64,000 bases of DNA from NCBI GenBank assembly GCA_035551995.1, contig DASZME010000009.1:1-64000 (forward strand). The letters are read 5' to 3'. This DNA comes from RYN-428 sp035551995. Its GTDB lineage: Bacteria; Planctomycetota; Phycisphaerae; Tepidisphaerales; Tepidisphaeraceae. Positions within the stretch are counted from its first letter, which is position 1, and each line of letters begins with the position of its first letter. Under the pieces are notes generated by a model, which worked only from the letters and a program-made list of their open reading frames with translations, had not been told where the DNA came from and did no database searches. The translations under genes and the position numbers were made by a program. This document shows positions 25,961 through 35,429 of this stretch, piece by piece.

Positions 25961-26899
25961 ATGGATCGGGCGCCGATTTCAATTTCGTTGATTCTGGTCG
26001 CGGTCGCGTCGCTGGCGGTCGCGCAATCCGCCGCGCCCGATACGCTGTTGCCCGTTCCAAAATATGCCGAGCAAAATAAAGCCGATCGCGCCGTGCGCGA
26101 AAAGTACAAAACAGAACTGGCCAGCCGCGCGCCGGCCGATCGACTTGCGCTCGCTCATCAATTTAATGAGATGGCGATCGCCGGCACTGACCCGGCGACC
26201 CAATACGTGCTGTTCCGCCTTGCCCGCGATTGTGCGGTGAACGCCGGCGCCTTTCCATACGCCATGTCGATCGTCGACGACACGGCCAGGGTGTTTGCGA
26301 TTAACGCGCCGGAAATGAAAGCGTCCGCCCTCTCGATTGGCATCGACACCGCCCGCGGAGACCCCGCGACGCTGGCCGGCAATTACCTCAAGGTCGCCGA
26401 CGACGCGCTGGCCAAGTGGGATCCGGACCTTGCTTCAAAGGCCGCTTATCTCGCTCATAAACTCGCCCGCGGAAATCCGGCACTGCTTGCCGACAGCGAT
26501 GCGCGTGACCACGCGGCCCGTCTTGAAAGCCATGAAGTGCTCGACGTGATGAGCGCCCAAAGAAAGTTGGCTCGCGACGCCGACGACCCGCAGGCGAATT
26601 TTCTGATCGCCCGCCATTTATGCTTTCATCTCAATCGATGCGAAATCGGCCTTCCCTATCTTGCTAAATCGGCGCCGGGCAAGCTGAAGGATTTAGCCGA
26701 TAAGGATTTGTCCGCGCCGAGCGACCCGGCCGCGATGGCGGCGCTTGCCGATGAATGGTGGGATTACACCGACCCCAAAGGCGATCTCCCCCTGGGCAGC
26801 GGACATCGCCGAGCGGCGTATTGGTATGCGAAAGCGCTGCCCGGCCTATCCGCCGAACGCAAGGCGCAAGCGGAGAAAAGGATCGCCGAATCAAAATGA
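25961..26899 (+). CDS. Secreted helical-repeat protein, unknown
   Basis: A 312-residue protein with a signal peptide (ISISLILVAVASLAVAQS) and an alpha-helical body resembling TPR-like or Sel1-like helices. The C-terminal RRAAYWYAKALPGLSAERK is a signature I associate with planctomycete secreted proteins of unknown function. The ATG at 25961 is preferred over a GTG at 25931. It lies 36 bases after gltX in the same direction. Confidence 0.6.
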   Translation: MDRAPISISLILVAVASLAVAQSAAPDTLLPVPKYAEQNKADRAVREKYKTELASRAPADRLALAHQFNEMAIAGTDPATQYVLFRLARDCAVNAGAFPYAMSIVDDTARVFAINAPEMKASALSIGIDTARGDPATLAGNYLKVADDALAKWDPDLASKAAYLAHKLARGNPALLADSDARDHAARLESHEVLDVMSAQRKLARDADDPQANFLIARHLCFHLNRCEIGLPYLAKSAPGKLKDLADKDLSAPSDPAAMAALADEWWDYTDPKGDLPLGSGHRRAAYWYAKALPGLSAERKAQAEKRIAESK

Positions 26900-27339
26900 G
26901 CCGTTTTCGGATCACGCCTCGCCGCGCGGCGGCTATGGCGCGCTCTCCTTTTCAGGGAACGGGCTGGGGTAAAGGCCGAGCGTGATTAGAGCATTTTTCA
27001 GTTTGGTAGCGCGTGCGACGATTGCTAGCGATCGCGTGGCTGGGCGTTTAATGGTGACGCCGGTTCTGAGGTACTCCGAATAGCCGGACTACGCCGCGCT
27101 TCGATCCGGCTCTTCGGAGTACCTCAGAACCGGCGTCGGGTGATGAAACTGATTCCCACGCACGTCGGACGCGGCAGCAATCTGAAAAACGCTCTCGGGC
27201 CGGTCGGCTTCAATCATGCAGGCCCAACGGAGATTTCCGACGAAGAACCGTGTACAAAATGAAAACGTCCACGCTCACCCGGCCCTCTCCCCGCCTGGGC
27301 AACGGAGCGCGAGCGGTCTTATCGGAGGAGCAAAAGTTA
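26900..27339. other. Intergenic region with a large hairpin
   Basis: This 440-base stretch precedes the fructose-bisphosphatase gene. It holds the perfect inverted repeat at 27056-27137 and, at about 27270-27300, a fragment of a CTCACCCGGCCCTCTCCCC-type repeat. I see no gene. Confidence 0.5.
27056..27137. repeat. 82-nt hairpin element with 25-bp perfect arms
   Basis: The arms at 27056-27080 and 27113-27137 are perfect reverse complements (GACGCCGGTTCTGAG, then GTACTCCGAA). Inside, AGCCGGA (27082-27088) pairs with TCCGGCT (27105-27111), so nearly the whole element folds as one stem. It has no T-tract or coding capacity and could be a REP- or MITE-like element. Confidence 0.8.
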
Positions 27340-29331
27340 ATGGATCCCCGCCCGTTTCCCGACGCCGCGTCGCCGCAATATCAGCTTTCGTTGCTGCGCC
27401 CGCTCGCCCGGCAATTCCCAAACGTCGATTCGGCCATGGCCGAGATCGCGCGCCTCTCGGCGGTCCTTACGCTTCCCAAAGGCACCGTCCACGTGATTAG
27501 CGATATTCACGGCGAAGACAAAAAACTCCGCCATGTCATCAACAACGCCTCGGGCACGCTCAGGCCCCTGGTCGAGAAACTCTTCAGTTCCAAAATGGCG
27601 CCCGAGAAATTTCAGGAATTTCTCACCCTTGTTTTTTATCCCGCCGAAGTGGTCGAACGGCTCGAACAGACGCTTACCGATCCATGCAAATTGCGTGATT
27701 TTTCCATCTGGGCGCTTCGGCATCAGTTCGAGCTCGTTCGCGTGCTCGCGGCCCGCTACAGCCTCAAACGCGCGATGGAAGTGTTCCCCGTCGAATTTCG
27801 AGAACTGCTGTCGGAGATGCTTTTCGCCCCGACCACCGAGCGCGGGAAGGCGTTCGAGGAAGCGATCGTCGATGAACTCCTGAAGCGTGGCCGAGTGCTG
27901 AATCTTGTTCACGTCACCGGCCGGCTTATCCGCAACCTGGCGATCTATGAACTTATCATCGGCGGCGATTGCTGGGATCGCGGCCCGCGCGGCGACGGCG
28001 TGGTCGAATACCTGCGGCGCCAGCCGAACGTCTCGTTCATCTGGGGCAACCACGACGCCGCCTGGCTTGGCGCCTGCCTCGGCCATCAGGCGTTGATCTG
28101 CAACGTGCTTCGTGTTTCCCTTCGTTATCGCCGGCTCGGGCAGCTTGACGAAGGGTACAGCATTCCGCTGACGCCGCTCGAGCATCTCGCGGCCACCGCC
28201 TACGCCGACGATCCGGCGCAATTTTTCCGCCCCAAATCACCCGGCCTGCGCGCCGATCTCCTCGTGGCGCGCATGCAGAAAGCCGCCGCCATCATGCAGC
28301 ATAAGCTGGAAGGGCAGATGATCGCCCGCAATCCACAATGGGAAATGGGCCATCGCCGATTGCTGCATCGCATCGATCACGCGAAAGGAACGATCGAAAT
28401 CGACGGCATCGCCTATCCGCTCCGCGACAAATACCTGCCGACCATCGATCCGGCCAACCCTTACGAGCTGTCGGCCGACGAAAAAACGTGCCTCGCCCGG
28501 ATGCGGCATTCATTCGTCAACAGCCACAAACTGTGGGAACACCTCAGCTACGTCGTCGGCAACGGCTCGATGGCCCTGGTCCGCGACGACCACCTGATTT
28601 TCCACGGCTGCGTCCCGTGCGACGAGAAAGGCGAATTTCTTCCGATGATGATCGACGGGAACGCCGTCGGCGGCCGGGCGATGTTCGACGCGATCGAGAA
28701 AATCGTCCTGCGATCCCTCGAACGCAGACAGGAAAAAGACCTCGATCTCCTCTGGTATCTTTGGAGCGGCCCGGGCTCTCCCTTGTTCGGGAAAGATCGC
28801 ATCGCCACGCTCGAACGCGATTTCATCGAAGATAAAGCCTCCCACCACGAAACCAAGGACCCGTACTTCGCGTTGATCCACGAAGCGTGGTTCTGCGAAA
28901 AAGTGCTCGCCGAGTTCGGCGTCGATCCCAACCGCGGCCTGATCGTCAACGGCCACGTCCCGGTGAAAATCGAAAAAGGCGAATCCCCCCTCAAACGCAG
29001 CGGCAAAGCCATCACCATTGACGGCGCCTTCTCCGAAGCCTACGGCGATCATGGCTTCACCCTCGTTCTCGAATCCGACCGTACGCTGCTCGCCAAACAC
29101 CATCATTTCGAATCGGTCGAATCGGCAATCCGTGATGGCGTCGATATCGTGCCCAGCGTCGATGTGGTGAGGACATGGAATCAGCCGCGCCGCATGGCGG
29201 ATACGGAAAGAGGCCAGGAGCTTCGCTGCCAGATCGATTTGCTGCAACGGCTTATCGAGGCGTATCGAAACAATGACCTGCGCCAACATGGAAATTCGGG
29301 CGTGTCGCTGGAAAGGCCGTTCAGCGGATGA
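27340..29331 (+). CDS. fbp: Fructose-1,6-bisphosphatase class III
   Basis: A 663-residue enzyme of the Firmicutes-type (FBPase_2) family, which hydrolyses fructose-1,6-bisphosphate in gluconeogenesis. The metallophosphoesterase motifs are visible: VISDIHGEDKKL, IGGDCWDRGPRGD and FIWGNHDAAW, with NGHVPVK near the C-terminus. Length matches the family (640-670). The start at 27340 is preferred because GGAGGAG lies nine bases upstream; the frame is open to 27250, but the added residues come from a low-complexity repeat (TRPSPRLGNGAR). Confidence 0.93.
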   Translation: MDPRPFPDAASPQYQLSLLRPLARQFPNVDSAMAEIARLSAVLTLPKGTVHVISDIHGEDKKLRHVINNASGTLRPLVEKLFSSKMAPEKFQEFLTLVFYPAEVVERLEQTLTDPCKLRDFSIWALRHQFELVRVLAARYSLKRAMEVFPVEFRELLSEMLFAPTTERGKAFEEAIVDELLKRGRVLNLVHVTGRLIRNLAIYELIIGGDCWDRGPRGDGVVEYLRRQPNVSFIWGNHDAAWLGACLGHQALICNVLRVSLRYRRLGQLDEGYSIPLTPLEHLAATAYADDPAQFFRPKSPGLRADLLVARMQKAAAIMQHKLEGQMIARNPQWEMGHRRLLHRIDHAKGTIEIDGIAYPLRDKYLPTIDPANPYELSADEKTCLARMRHSFVNSHKLWEHLSYVVGNGSMALVRDDHLIFHGCVPCDEKGEFLPMMIDGNAVGGRAMFDAIEKIVLRSLERRQEKDLDLLWYLWSGPGSPLFGKDRIATLERDFIEDKASHHETKDPYFALIHEAWFCEKVLAEFGVDPNRGLIVNGHVPVKIEKGESPLKRSGKAITIDGAFSEAYGDHGFTLVLESDRTLLAKHHHFESVESAIRDGVDIVPSVDVVRTWNQPRRMADTERGQELRCQIDLLQRLIEAYRNNDLRQHGNSGVSLERPFSG

Positions 29332-29406
29332 TGATTATCCGCGCAAGAGCCGCGGCTGTTACCGGCGAACGCTTCAAAACCGGGGAAACCGAAAGCGAAG
29401 CCCGGA

Positions 29407-29667
29407 TTATGTGCTTGTCTCATCGAACCATGGTGTGGCTCTTGCCGGCGTGGCACTGACGGGACTTGCCGGAGCGGGAGCGAGGGAGGCGTACGAAATT
29501 GGCTTCGGCAACACCGCGGCAGGCGCCGGTGTCTCGGCGGGCGCTGGATCCCCGACTGAAGCATCCGATAGCTTATCGACCACCGCATGCAGTAACGCGA
29601 TCTGGTCTCGCCTTGGCCAGGATAAGACCGTCTTCAGTATGTCGTCATAGTCCAGATATCCCGGCAT
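29407..29667 (-). CDS. Small Ala/Pro-rich protein downstream of lepA
   Basis: An 86-residue protein. Its N-terminal third (LDYDDILKTVLSWPRRDQI, then ALLHAVVDKL) resembles the helix pair of addiction-module-component proteins; the rest is low-complexity Ala/Pro/Thr. GGGAG lies seven bases before the ATG, and the gene starts 16 bases after the lepA stop, so co-transcription is likely. No toxin partner is next to it. The function is unknown. Confidence 0.5.
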   Translation of the reverse strand: MPGYLDYDDILKTVLSWPRRDQIALLHAVVDKLSDASVGDPAPAETPAPAAVLPKPISYASLAPAPASPVSATPARATPWFDETST

Positions 29668-29683
29668 ATTCGATCTCCCATCC

Positions 29684-31471
29684 TCAATCGTCCGCCTCCA
29701 GAATCGCCATGAACGCTTCTTGTGGAATATCCACGTTGCCCACGCGCTTCATGCGCTTTTTGCCCTCTTTTTGCTTTTCCAGAAGCTTGCGTTTTCGGCT
29801 GACGTCGCCGCCATAGCACTTGGCTGTTACGTTCTTGCCGACCGACTTGATCGTTTCGCGCGCGATGATTTTTCCGCCGATTGCGGCTTGCAATGGGATC
29901 TCGAATAGATGGCGGGAAATTTCTTCCTTCAATCGGACCAGCAACTTTCGCCCGCGCGCCTCGGCATGGTCGCGGTGAACGATCACGCTCAGGGCATCCA
30001 CGCGATCGGTATTGACGAGAATGTCCACCTTAACGAGGTTGCCCGCGCGGAAGCCAATCAAATCGAAATCCATGGTGCCGTAGCCGCGGGTGGCGCTTTT
30101 CAGGCGGTCGTGGAAGTCGTAAATCACCTCGGCCAGGGGCATCTCATAGACGAGAATGACCCGGCTGGCGCCGATGTATTCGGTTTTCTTGTAAACGCCG
30201 CGGCGGTCTTCACAGAGCTTCATGATGGCGCCGACGCCGTCGGCGGGCATGATCAAATTACACAGGATGTAAGGTTCGCGAATCTCCTCGACGATGGTGG
30301 CGTTGGGCAGTTCGCTTGGCGCGTCGATGCGCTTGACGGTGCCATCGGTCAGCTTGATTTCATAGGTGACCGTCGGAGCGGTTTGCACGACCTCGACGTT
30401 GAATTCGCGCTCCAGGCGTTCCTGGATAATCTCCATGTGGAGAAGGCCGAGAAACCCGCAGCGAAAGCCGAAACCCAGGGCGTCGGAGCTTTCGGGGGCG
30501 AAGGTGAAAGAGCTGTCGTTGAGTTGAAGCCGGTCCATGGCGTCGCGAAGGTCTTCGTATTGGGTTTTGCCGCCGGGGTAGAAATCGCAGTAGACCATCT
30601 GCTGGATGGGCTTGTAGCCGGGCAACGCTTCGGGGGCGGGATTGGCCGCGTCGGTGATGGTGTCGCCGATGCGAACGTCGTGCAGGTCTTTTATCGCGGC
30701 GACGATAAACCCCACCTCGCTGGTTCCGATGCGATCGACTTGCTTGGGACGCGGGACCAATTTCCCCAGATCGGTGATTTGATACAGTTTATCGACCCCC
30801 ATGAGGCGGATTTTCTGCCCCTTGTAGAGGGCGCCGTCAAAGACGCGGACATAGGCGATGACGCCGCGGTAATCGTCGTAGATGGAATCGAAAATCAGGG
30901 CGCGGGTGGGGCCGGTGGGAGAGCCGGTCGGCGCGGGGAGTTGATCGCAGAGTTTGGTGATGAGTTCGTCGATCCCCTGGCCGGTTTTCGCCGACACCAA
31001 GATCGCGTCTTCGGCCTTGAACCCGAGCACCTGCTCGATTTCCTCGGCTACGCCGACCGGGTCGGCGCTGGGCAGATCGATCTTGTTGATGACCGGAATA
31101 ATCTCCAGCCCCACTTCGAGCGCGGCATAGGCGTTGGCGACCGTCTGTGCCTGCACGCCCTGCGTGGCGTCGACGACAAGGATGGCGCCTTCGCACGCCT
31201 GCAGCGCCTTTTGCACTTCGTAGTGAAAATCGACATGCCCCGGCGTGTCGATGAAATTGAGCATGAACAACTCGCCGTGATGCTCGTGAAACACGGTGAC
31301 GGCCGACGCCTTGATCGTGATGCCCCGTTCGCGTTCCAGATCCATGTCATCGAGCATCTGGTTTTGAAATTCACGTTCAGTGATGGCTCCCGCCCGCATG
31401 AGAAGCCGATCCGACAATGTGCTTTTGCCGTGGTCGATATGGGCGATGATTGAGAAATTCCGAATCTGCAT
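29684..31471 (-). CDS. lepA: Elongation factor 4 (LepA), ribosome-associated GTPase
   Basis: A 595-residue translational GTPase. G motifs are clear: AHIDHGKSTL, RGITIKA, FIDTPGHVDF, NKIDLPSADP and SAKTGQG. The C-terminal LepA domain ends with AKCYGGDVSRKRKLLEKQKE and GKKRMKRVG, the family signature. LepA affects elongation and ribosome assembly. The ATG at 31471 (MQIRNFSIIAHIDHG) matches the family start; the frame is open to 31747 but the extra residues are not conserved. The whole antisense strand is also open for over 500 codons, which is a composition effect. Confidence 0.96.
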   Translation of the reverse strand: MQIRNFSIIAHIDHGKSTLSDRLLMRAGAITEREFQNQMLDDMDLERERGITIKASAVTVFHEHHGELFMLNFIDTPGHVDFHYEVQKALQACEGAILVVDATQGVQAQTVANAYAALEVGLEIIPVINKIDLPSADPVGVAEEIEQVLGFKAEDAILVSAKTGQGIDELITKLCDQLPAPTGSPTGPTRALIFDSIYDDYRGVIAYVRVFDGALYKGQKIRLMGVDKLYQITDLGKLVPRPKQVDRIGTSEVGFIVAAIKDLHDVRIGDTITDAANPAPEALPGYKPIQQMVYCDFYPGGKTQYEDLRDAMDRLQLNDSSFTFAPESSDALGFGFRCGFLGLLHMEIIQERLEREFNVEVVQTAPTVTYEIKLTDGTVKRIDAPSELPNATIVEEIREPYILCNLIMPADGVGAIMKLCEDRRGVYKKTEYIGASRVILVYEMPLAEVIYDFHDRLKSATRGYGTMDFDLIGFRAGNLVKVDILVNTDRVDALSVIVHRDHAEARGRKLLVRLKEEISRHLFEIPLQAAIGGKIIARETIKSVGKNVTAKCYGGDVSRKRKLLEKQKEGKKRMKRVGNVDIPQEAFMAILEADD

Positions 31472-31589
31472 AGGGTTATCGTCGCTAACTAAAAGTCGAA
31501 AACGCCGATTGTACAACAATGATACGCGTGTCACAAAGGCGGGGAATCCGCTTTGCCGAAACCGGCACCGGGCGGCATATGATTCGCCG

Positions 31590-32075
31590 ATGGCTACAGA
31601 ACTCATTTTAATCCGCCATGGCCAGAGCGAAGGCAACACCGGCGTTTCCAAAGACCCCGACTGCCGCCTGACCGAAATGGGCGTCGAGCAAGCCCGCACG
31701 CTCGGCGCCCGCCTCGCCGATTTCGATCTTACCGGGTTTACCGGCATCGCCAGCCCCTACATGAGAACCTGGAACACCGCCGCCGAGGTCAGCCAGGCCA
31801 CCGGACTTCCGTTTGCGGTCGAGGAGCTTGTGCGCGAGTGGAGCGATGTCGCGGCCATCAAAGGGCGTCAATACCACAAGGAAACGATCGCCGAATTAAT
31901 CACCCGGCTGGAGGAATTTCTGCGGATCTACGCAGGACGAAAACTCGTCGTGGTATCGCATGCCGCCCCCATCGCCTTGCTGACGCAATTGGCATGGGGG
32001 GAAACGCCGAATATCCAAGGCCAATTCTGGAACGGCGTCAACAACTGTTGTCTGCGGAGGTTGCAGACCACATGA
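31590..32075 (+). CDS. Histidine phosphatase family protein
   Basis: A 161-residue protein of the phosphoglycerate-mutase-like superfamily. LILIRHGQSEGN has the catalytic RHG, and VVVSHAAPI the second histidine; REWSD supplies the acidic residue. The substrate is unknown: sugar phosphates, nucleotides or phosphoproteins are all possible. It is divergent from lepA and followed by the LExRxLLS protein after 46 bases. Confidence 0.85.
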   Translation: MATELILIRHGQSEGNTGVSKDPDCRLTEMGVEQARTLGARLADFDLTGFTGIASPYMRTWNTAAEVSQATGLPFAVEELVREWSDVAAIKGRQYHKETIAELITRLEEFLRIYAGRKLVVVSHAAPIALLTQLAWGETPNIQGQFWNGVNNCCLRRLQTT

Positions 32076-32121
32076 TCGCCGCTCATTGAATCCCCGTCGA
32101 AAGTCACGACAATCCGCCCGC

Positions 32122-33546
32122 ATGAGTTTTTCCGCACTTGCAGGGTTTTCACGCGCCATCCAATCGCGATTTTTCGGCAAGCCAAACGCCACGCCGGCGG
32201 CCATCGTCGAATCGTTGGAGAATCGGACGTTATTGACCGGCTACGTCGAACATCTGGCGTTTTTTACCCAGCCGGCCAACATCAAGGCCGGCGCCATCTT
32301 GATCCCGCCGGTGGTGATCGATTTGGAAAATGATACCAACGGAATCGTCATGACCGACCAGTCGCAGGTGACGTTGACGCTGAGTTCCGGCGTTCTGGGC
32401 GGAACGACAACCGTGACGGCGATCAACGGCGTGGCCGCGTTCAACAACCTCACCATCGCCGCGCCCGGCGCCTATACGATCGTCGCGTCGGCCAGCGAGG
32501 AAAAACCGATTACCTCCAAGACGTTTGTCGTGACGCCCGCGCTTCATCTGGCGTTTGTCCAGCAGCCGATCGATTCGGCCGCCGGCGGCCCGATCGCGCC
32601 GGTGATCGTCGCGGTCGAGGATCCCGACGGCAACGTGGCCACCACGGACAAATCGATCGTCACCGTCGCCTCCGTCGCCGGGCCGCTGGTCGCCTCGGCG
32701 AAGGTCGTCGACGGCCAGGCCACGTTCAATAATCTTTCGCTCGCCGCGCCCGGCGACTATACCCTCAAGGCAACCGACGGCAGCGACGCGCCTGCCATGT
32801 CGAATTCGTTCAGCGTCAATCCCATTTCGCCGGCGGCTTTGGCGCTGGCGCCGGTTGCGGTGAAGAGCATGTTGCCGACGGAGATCGTCGTCGGAAGCAC
32901 GATTCGCGGAGGGATCGCCGTCGGTGTCACGAACGATACGCAGGCGGCCGTGCAGGGCGCGGTCACGGTAAACGTCTTCGCCTCTTCGGACGGCGCCGTA
33001 GATGAATCCGCGGTACAGGTGGCGACGCTGGTCCGCCAGATCAATCTTGGCGCGGGAAAAACCGCGGTCGTGCATCTCGCGGTGAAGTCGTCGTCGGCCG
33101 CGCTGCCGATCGGCGCCTATTCGTTGCTGGCCCAGACGATCGGTCCGTCCGGCCAGGTCAGCGATGCGCCCTTTGGCCCATGGCTGCGGGTCGAAGCGCC
33201 CGCGGTACAGCTTCAGGACGCGGTGGGATCGCTCGCCGCCGCCAAAATTCGGCCGGGCGGCGGAGGGGGCGTCTCGGTTCTTGTCACCAATGAGGGCAAT
33301 TCCCCCTTCGACGGGTTGGCCACTTTCGACATCGGCCTTTCCTCCGATGGCCTGACCGAACTCGCCTCGCTCGATACGCTGCGGCGCCATCTCCGCCTCA
33401 AGGCTGGCAAAGGCCTCGTCCTGAACGTGCGGCTGGCGCTGGGATCCTTCCAAACGCCCGGCGTCTATTTCCCCTTCGTCTCGATCACCGAGTCCGGCGT
33501 CACCGTCCCGGCCGTGGGGCCCATGTCCTTCACGATCGTCGGTTGA
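32122..33546 (+). CDS. Secreted Ig-like protein with LExRxLLS-type motif
   Basis: A 474-residue protein. Residues 32-39 read LENRTLLT, the planctomycete N-terminal motif. Two tandem Ig-like repeats follow, each with the pattern HLAFFTQP / HLAFVQQP, then PVVIDLEND / PVIVAVEDPDG, then FNNLTIAAPGAYT / FNNLSLAAPGDYT. The C-terminal half has CARDB-like segments (VTNDTQAAVQGAVTVNV, VTNEGNSPFDGLATFDI). Surface or extracellular matrix localisation is inferred. The ATG at 32122 is chosen over a TTG at 32086. Confidence 0.7.
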   Translation: MSFSALAGFSRAIQSRFFGKPNATPAAIVESLENRTLLTGYVEHLAFFTQPANIKAGAILIPPVVIDLENDTNGIVMTDQSQVTLTLSSGVLGGTTTVTAINGVAAFNNLTIAAPGAYTIVASASEEKPITSKTFVVTPALHLAFVQQPIDSAAGGPIAPVIVAVEDPDGNVATTDKSIVTVASVAGPLVASAKVVDGQATFNNLSLAAPGDYTLKATDGSDAPAMSNSFSVNPISPAALALAPVAVKSMLPTEIVVGSTIRGGIAVGVTNDTQAAVQGAVTVNVFASSDGAVDESAVQVATLVRQINLGAGKTAVVHLAVKSSSAALPIGAYSLLAQTIGPSGQVSDAPFGPWLRVEAPAVQLQDAVGSLAAAKIRPGGGGGVSVLVTNEGNSPFDGLATFDIGLSSDGLTELASLDTLRRHLRLKAGKGLVLNVRLALGSFQTPGVYFPFVSITESGVTVPAVGPMSFTIVG

Positions 33547-33801
33547 ACCGGCCCGTCCAAGCGTCGTTCTTCAATCGCCAGCGTATTTCCAGGTTGCTGC
33601 AGCGTTCCCACGTTTATAATAGCGATCCCGCTTGCGGGGCGTTTTTCGCGATCGGGGCTGGCGACGCCAAAATGAGAAATGCTTTAAGAGTAACGAATAA
33701 TCACCAGCAAAAGTGGTGGCGACGGCCTGGGTGGTCTTGCAAAACATCCCCGCTGGGCGCAACACTGGAGCCACGCCAAACGTCGAACTTCAGCGTCAAC
33801 T

Positions 33802-35193
33802 CTACTTCGACGCGGGTATCGCGACGGCGACCGCGCCCTCTTTCAGCGGCGTCGGGGCGAATGTTTTGATCAGCTCTCCCTTTTTCATATCGAAGACGCG
33901 AATCCGCCCGTCGTATCCGCCGGTGAAAAGGCGCGTGCCATCGGGACTGAACGCAATCGCGTATACGGCGCCCTGGTGGCCCGTACAGATGAAACGGCGT
34001 TTGCCGGCCTCGGAAAAAACGCGGACCTCGCCGGCGCCGGCGACCGCCACGGATGTTCCGTCGGCGGAATATTCGATCGCGTTGACCGGCCCGGCCTGAC
34101 CCTCCCATTCCTTGATCCGATTCGGCTCGCGCTTTTGCTCAGTGCTGTTTTGCAGATCGGTCAGGCGATAGAGCCGAACCTGCCCTTTGGATGTGCCGCA
34201 GAGAACCTGATCCTTGTTCGGATCGCGAGCCAGACACGTGAACGGATCGTTCGGGTCGGCCACCGGATCGATGGCTTTGTGGGTCTTGAGGTCCAGCAGA
34301 AAGAGATTCTTATCGCGGCCGCAGCTTGCCACCCGCGTTCCGTCCATTGTGAACGCGGCGCCAAGCGCCCAGTCGGAATGCACGCCGAAATTATCCACTT
34401 CCTTTCCGTCTTCCAGATCGATCACGCGCACCGTCTTGTCCGCGCAGGCGACCGCCGCCCGATCGGCTGTCGGAGAGAGACTCAAGCCAAAAACCGTATC
34501 GCTCGAAACGGCAAAACGCTTGACCCGTTTACGCCCGGCGACGTCAAAGACTTCGATGGTCCCGAATTCGCCCGGCGATCCCCCCGCCGCCACCAGCTTC
34601 GCGCCGTCGGCCGAAAATCGCATTGACGTAATCCGGGGCGAACAACTCGCCATTCGAGCCACGATTTCGGAGCCGTCGGCTCGATGCAGCAAAATCTCAT
34701 GCCAGCCGCCGACCGCGAGCAACGCGCCGTCGGGGGAGGCGGCGATCGCGGAAATCACTGGCGCAATCGCATATTTCACCGGCGCCACGTCGGAATCCCC
34801 GACGGCGGCGACTTCACCGGGAACCGAGTCGTCCTTCGCCCCCTGCTTCACCCATTGGGTCAGAATGTTTACTTCGGTCGCCGACAGCTTTTGCCCCTTG
34901 TCCGGCATCTGCGGGTCATCGCCGCTGACTTGTTCGATCAGCGGACTTTTTTCCGGGTCGCCGGCGATGAACGCCGGGCCCGTCTTACCGCCATGGGCCA
35001 ACGCGGCGTATGTCGTCAGGTCAAGCTTTCCCTTCATTTTCTGTGGCCGATGGCACCCGGCGCAACTGTGGCTGAGGATCGGCCGGACATCGCGCCGATA
35101 GCTGAACGATTCATCGCCGGCCCTAGCGACGGCCGACGCCGATATCAGCGCCAAGAGAGAGAGCAAGTGAATCGAAAAAGATCGAAATGCCAT
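33802..35193 (-). CDS. Planctomycete cytochrome c-type domain plus WD40 repeats
   Basis: A 463-residue exported protein. After a signal peptide (SIHLLSLLALISASAVARA) comes a haem-binding module, VRPILSHSCAGCHRPQKMKG, with CxxCH, as in PSCyt1-type domains, ending with TEVNILTQWVKQGA. From about residue 125 there are some six WD40 repeats (AASPDGALLAVGG, RFSADGAKLVAAGG, FSPDGTRLFTGGYDGRIRVFD). These proteins are typical of planctomycetes and sit next to DUF1549/DUF1501 genes, as here. The role is unknown; periplasmic redox or binding functions have been proposed. The start at 35193 is set by the signal peptide. Confidence 0.85.
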   Translation of the reverse strand: MAFRSFSIHLLSLLALISASAVARAGDESFSYRRDVRPILSHSCAGCHRPQKMKGKLDLTTYAALAHGGKTGPAFIAGDPEKSPLIEQVSGDDPQMPDKGQKLSATEVNILTQWVKQGAKDDSVPGEVAAVGDSDVAPVKYAIAPVISAIAASPDGALLAVGGWHEILLHRADGSEIVARMASCSPRITSMRFSADGAKLVAAGGSPGEFGTIEVFDVAGRKRVKRFAVSSDTVFGLSLSPTADRAAVACADKTVRVIDLEDGKEVDNFGVHSDWALGAAFTMDGTRVASCGRDKNLFLLDLKTHKAIDPVADPNDPFTCLARDPNKDQVLCGTSKGQVRLYRLTDLQNSTEQKREPNRIKEWEGQAGPVNAIEYSADGTSVAVAGAGEVRVFSEAGKRRFICTGHQGAVYAIAFSPDGTRLFTGGYDGRIRVFDMKKGELIKTFAPTPLKEGAVAVAIPASK

Positions 35194-35429
35194 AATATCA
35201 CCGAAGCCGCGGATCCTGATAACACGTCCACGAATGGTAGTGCCGGGAGGGTCCGGTGTTGATGATTCGCCGTTCGACTCCAGCGTAAAAGGGGGGAACC
35301 GGAGGGTTCGGCCCTCTGCTGCCGGGCAGCGGTCGCGGAAGAAGACTCGACAGCTGAAGACGGCCTGCGGTTTCTCTTGAGTCTTTAACGCAACAACTTC
35401 GGGTCCGCGCAATATGACTGAATGAAACC

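Noticed and set aside
29909..31453. Open frame of 514 codons antisense to lepA
   Set aside because: It mirrors the LepA coding region; high GC and codon bias leave the antisense open. No family likeness.
32230..33453. Open frame of 407 codons antisense to the Ig-like protein gene
   Set aside because: Arg/Gly/Asp-rich shadow of a real gene with no domain.
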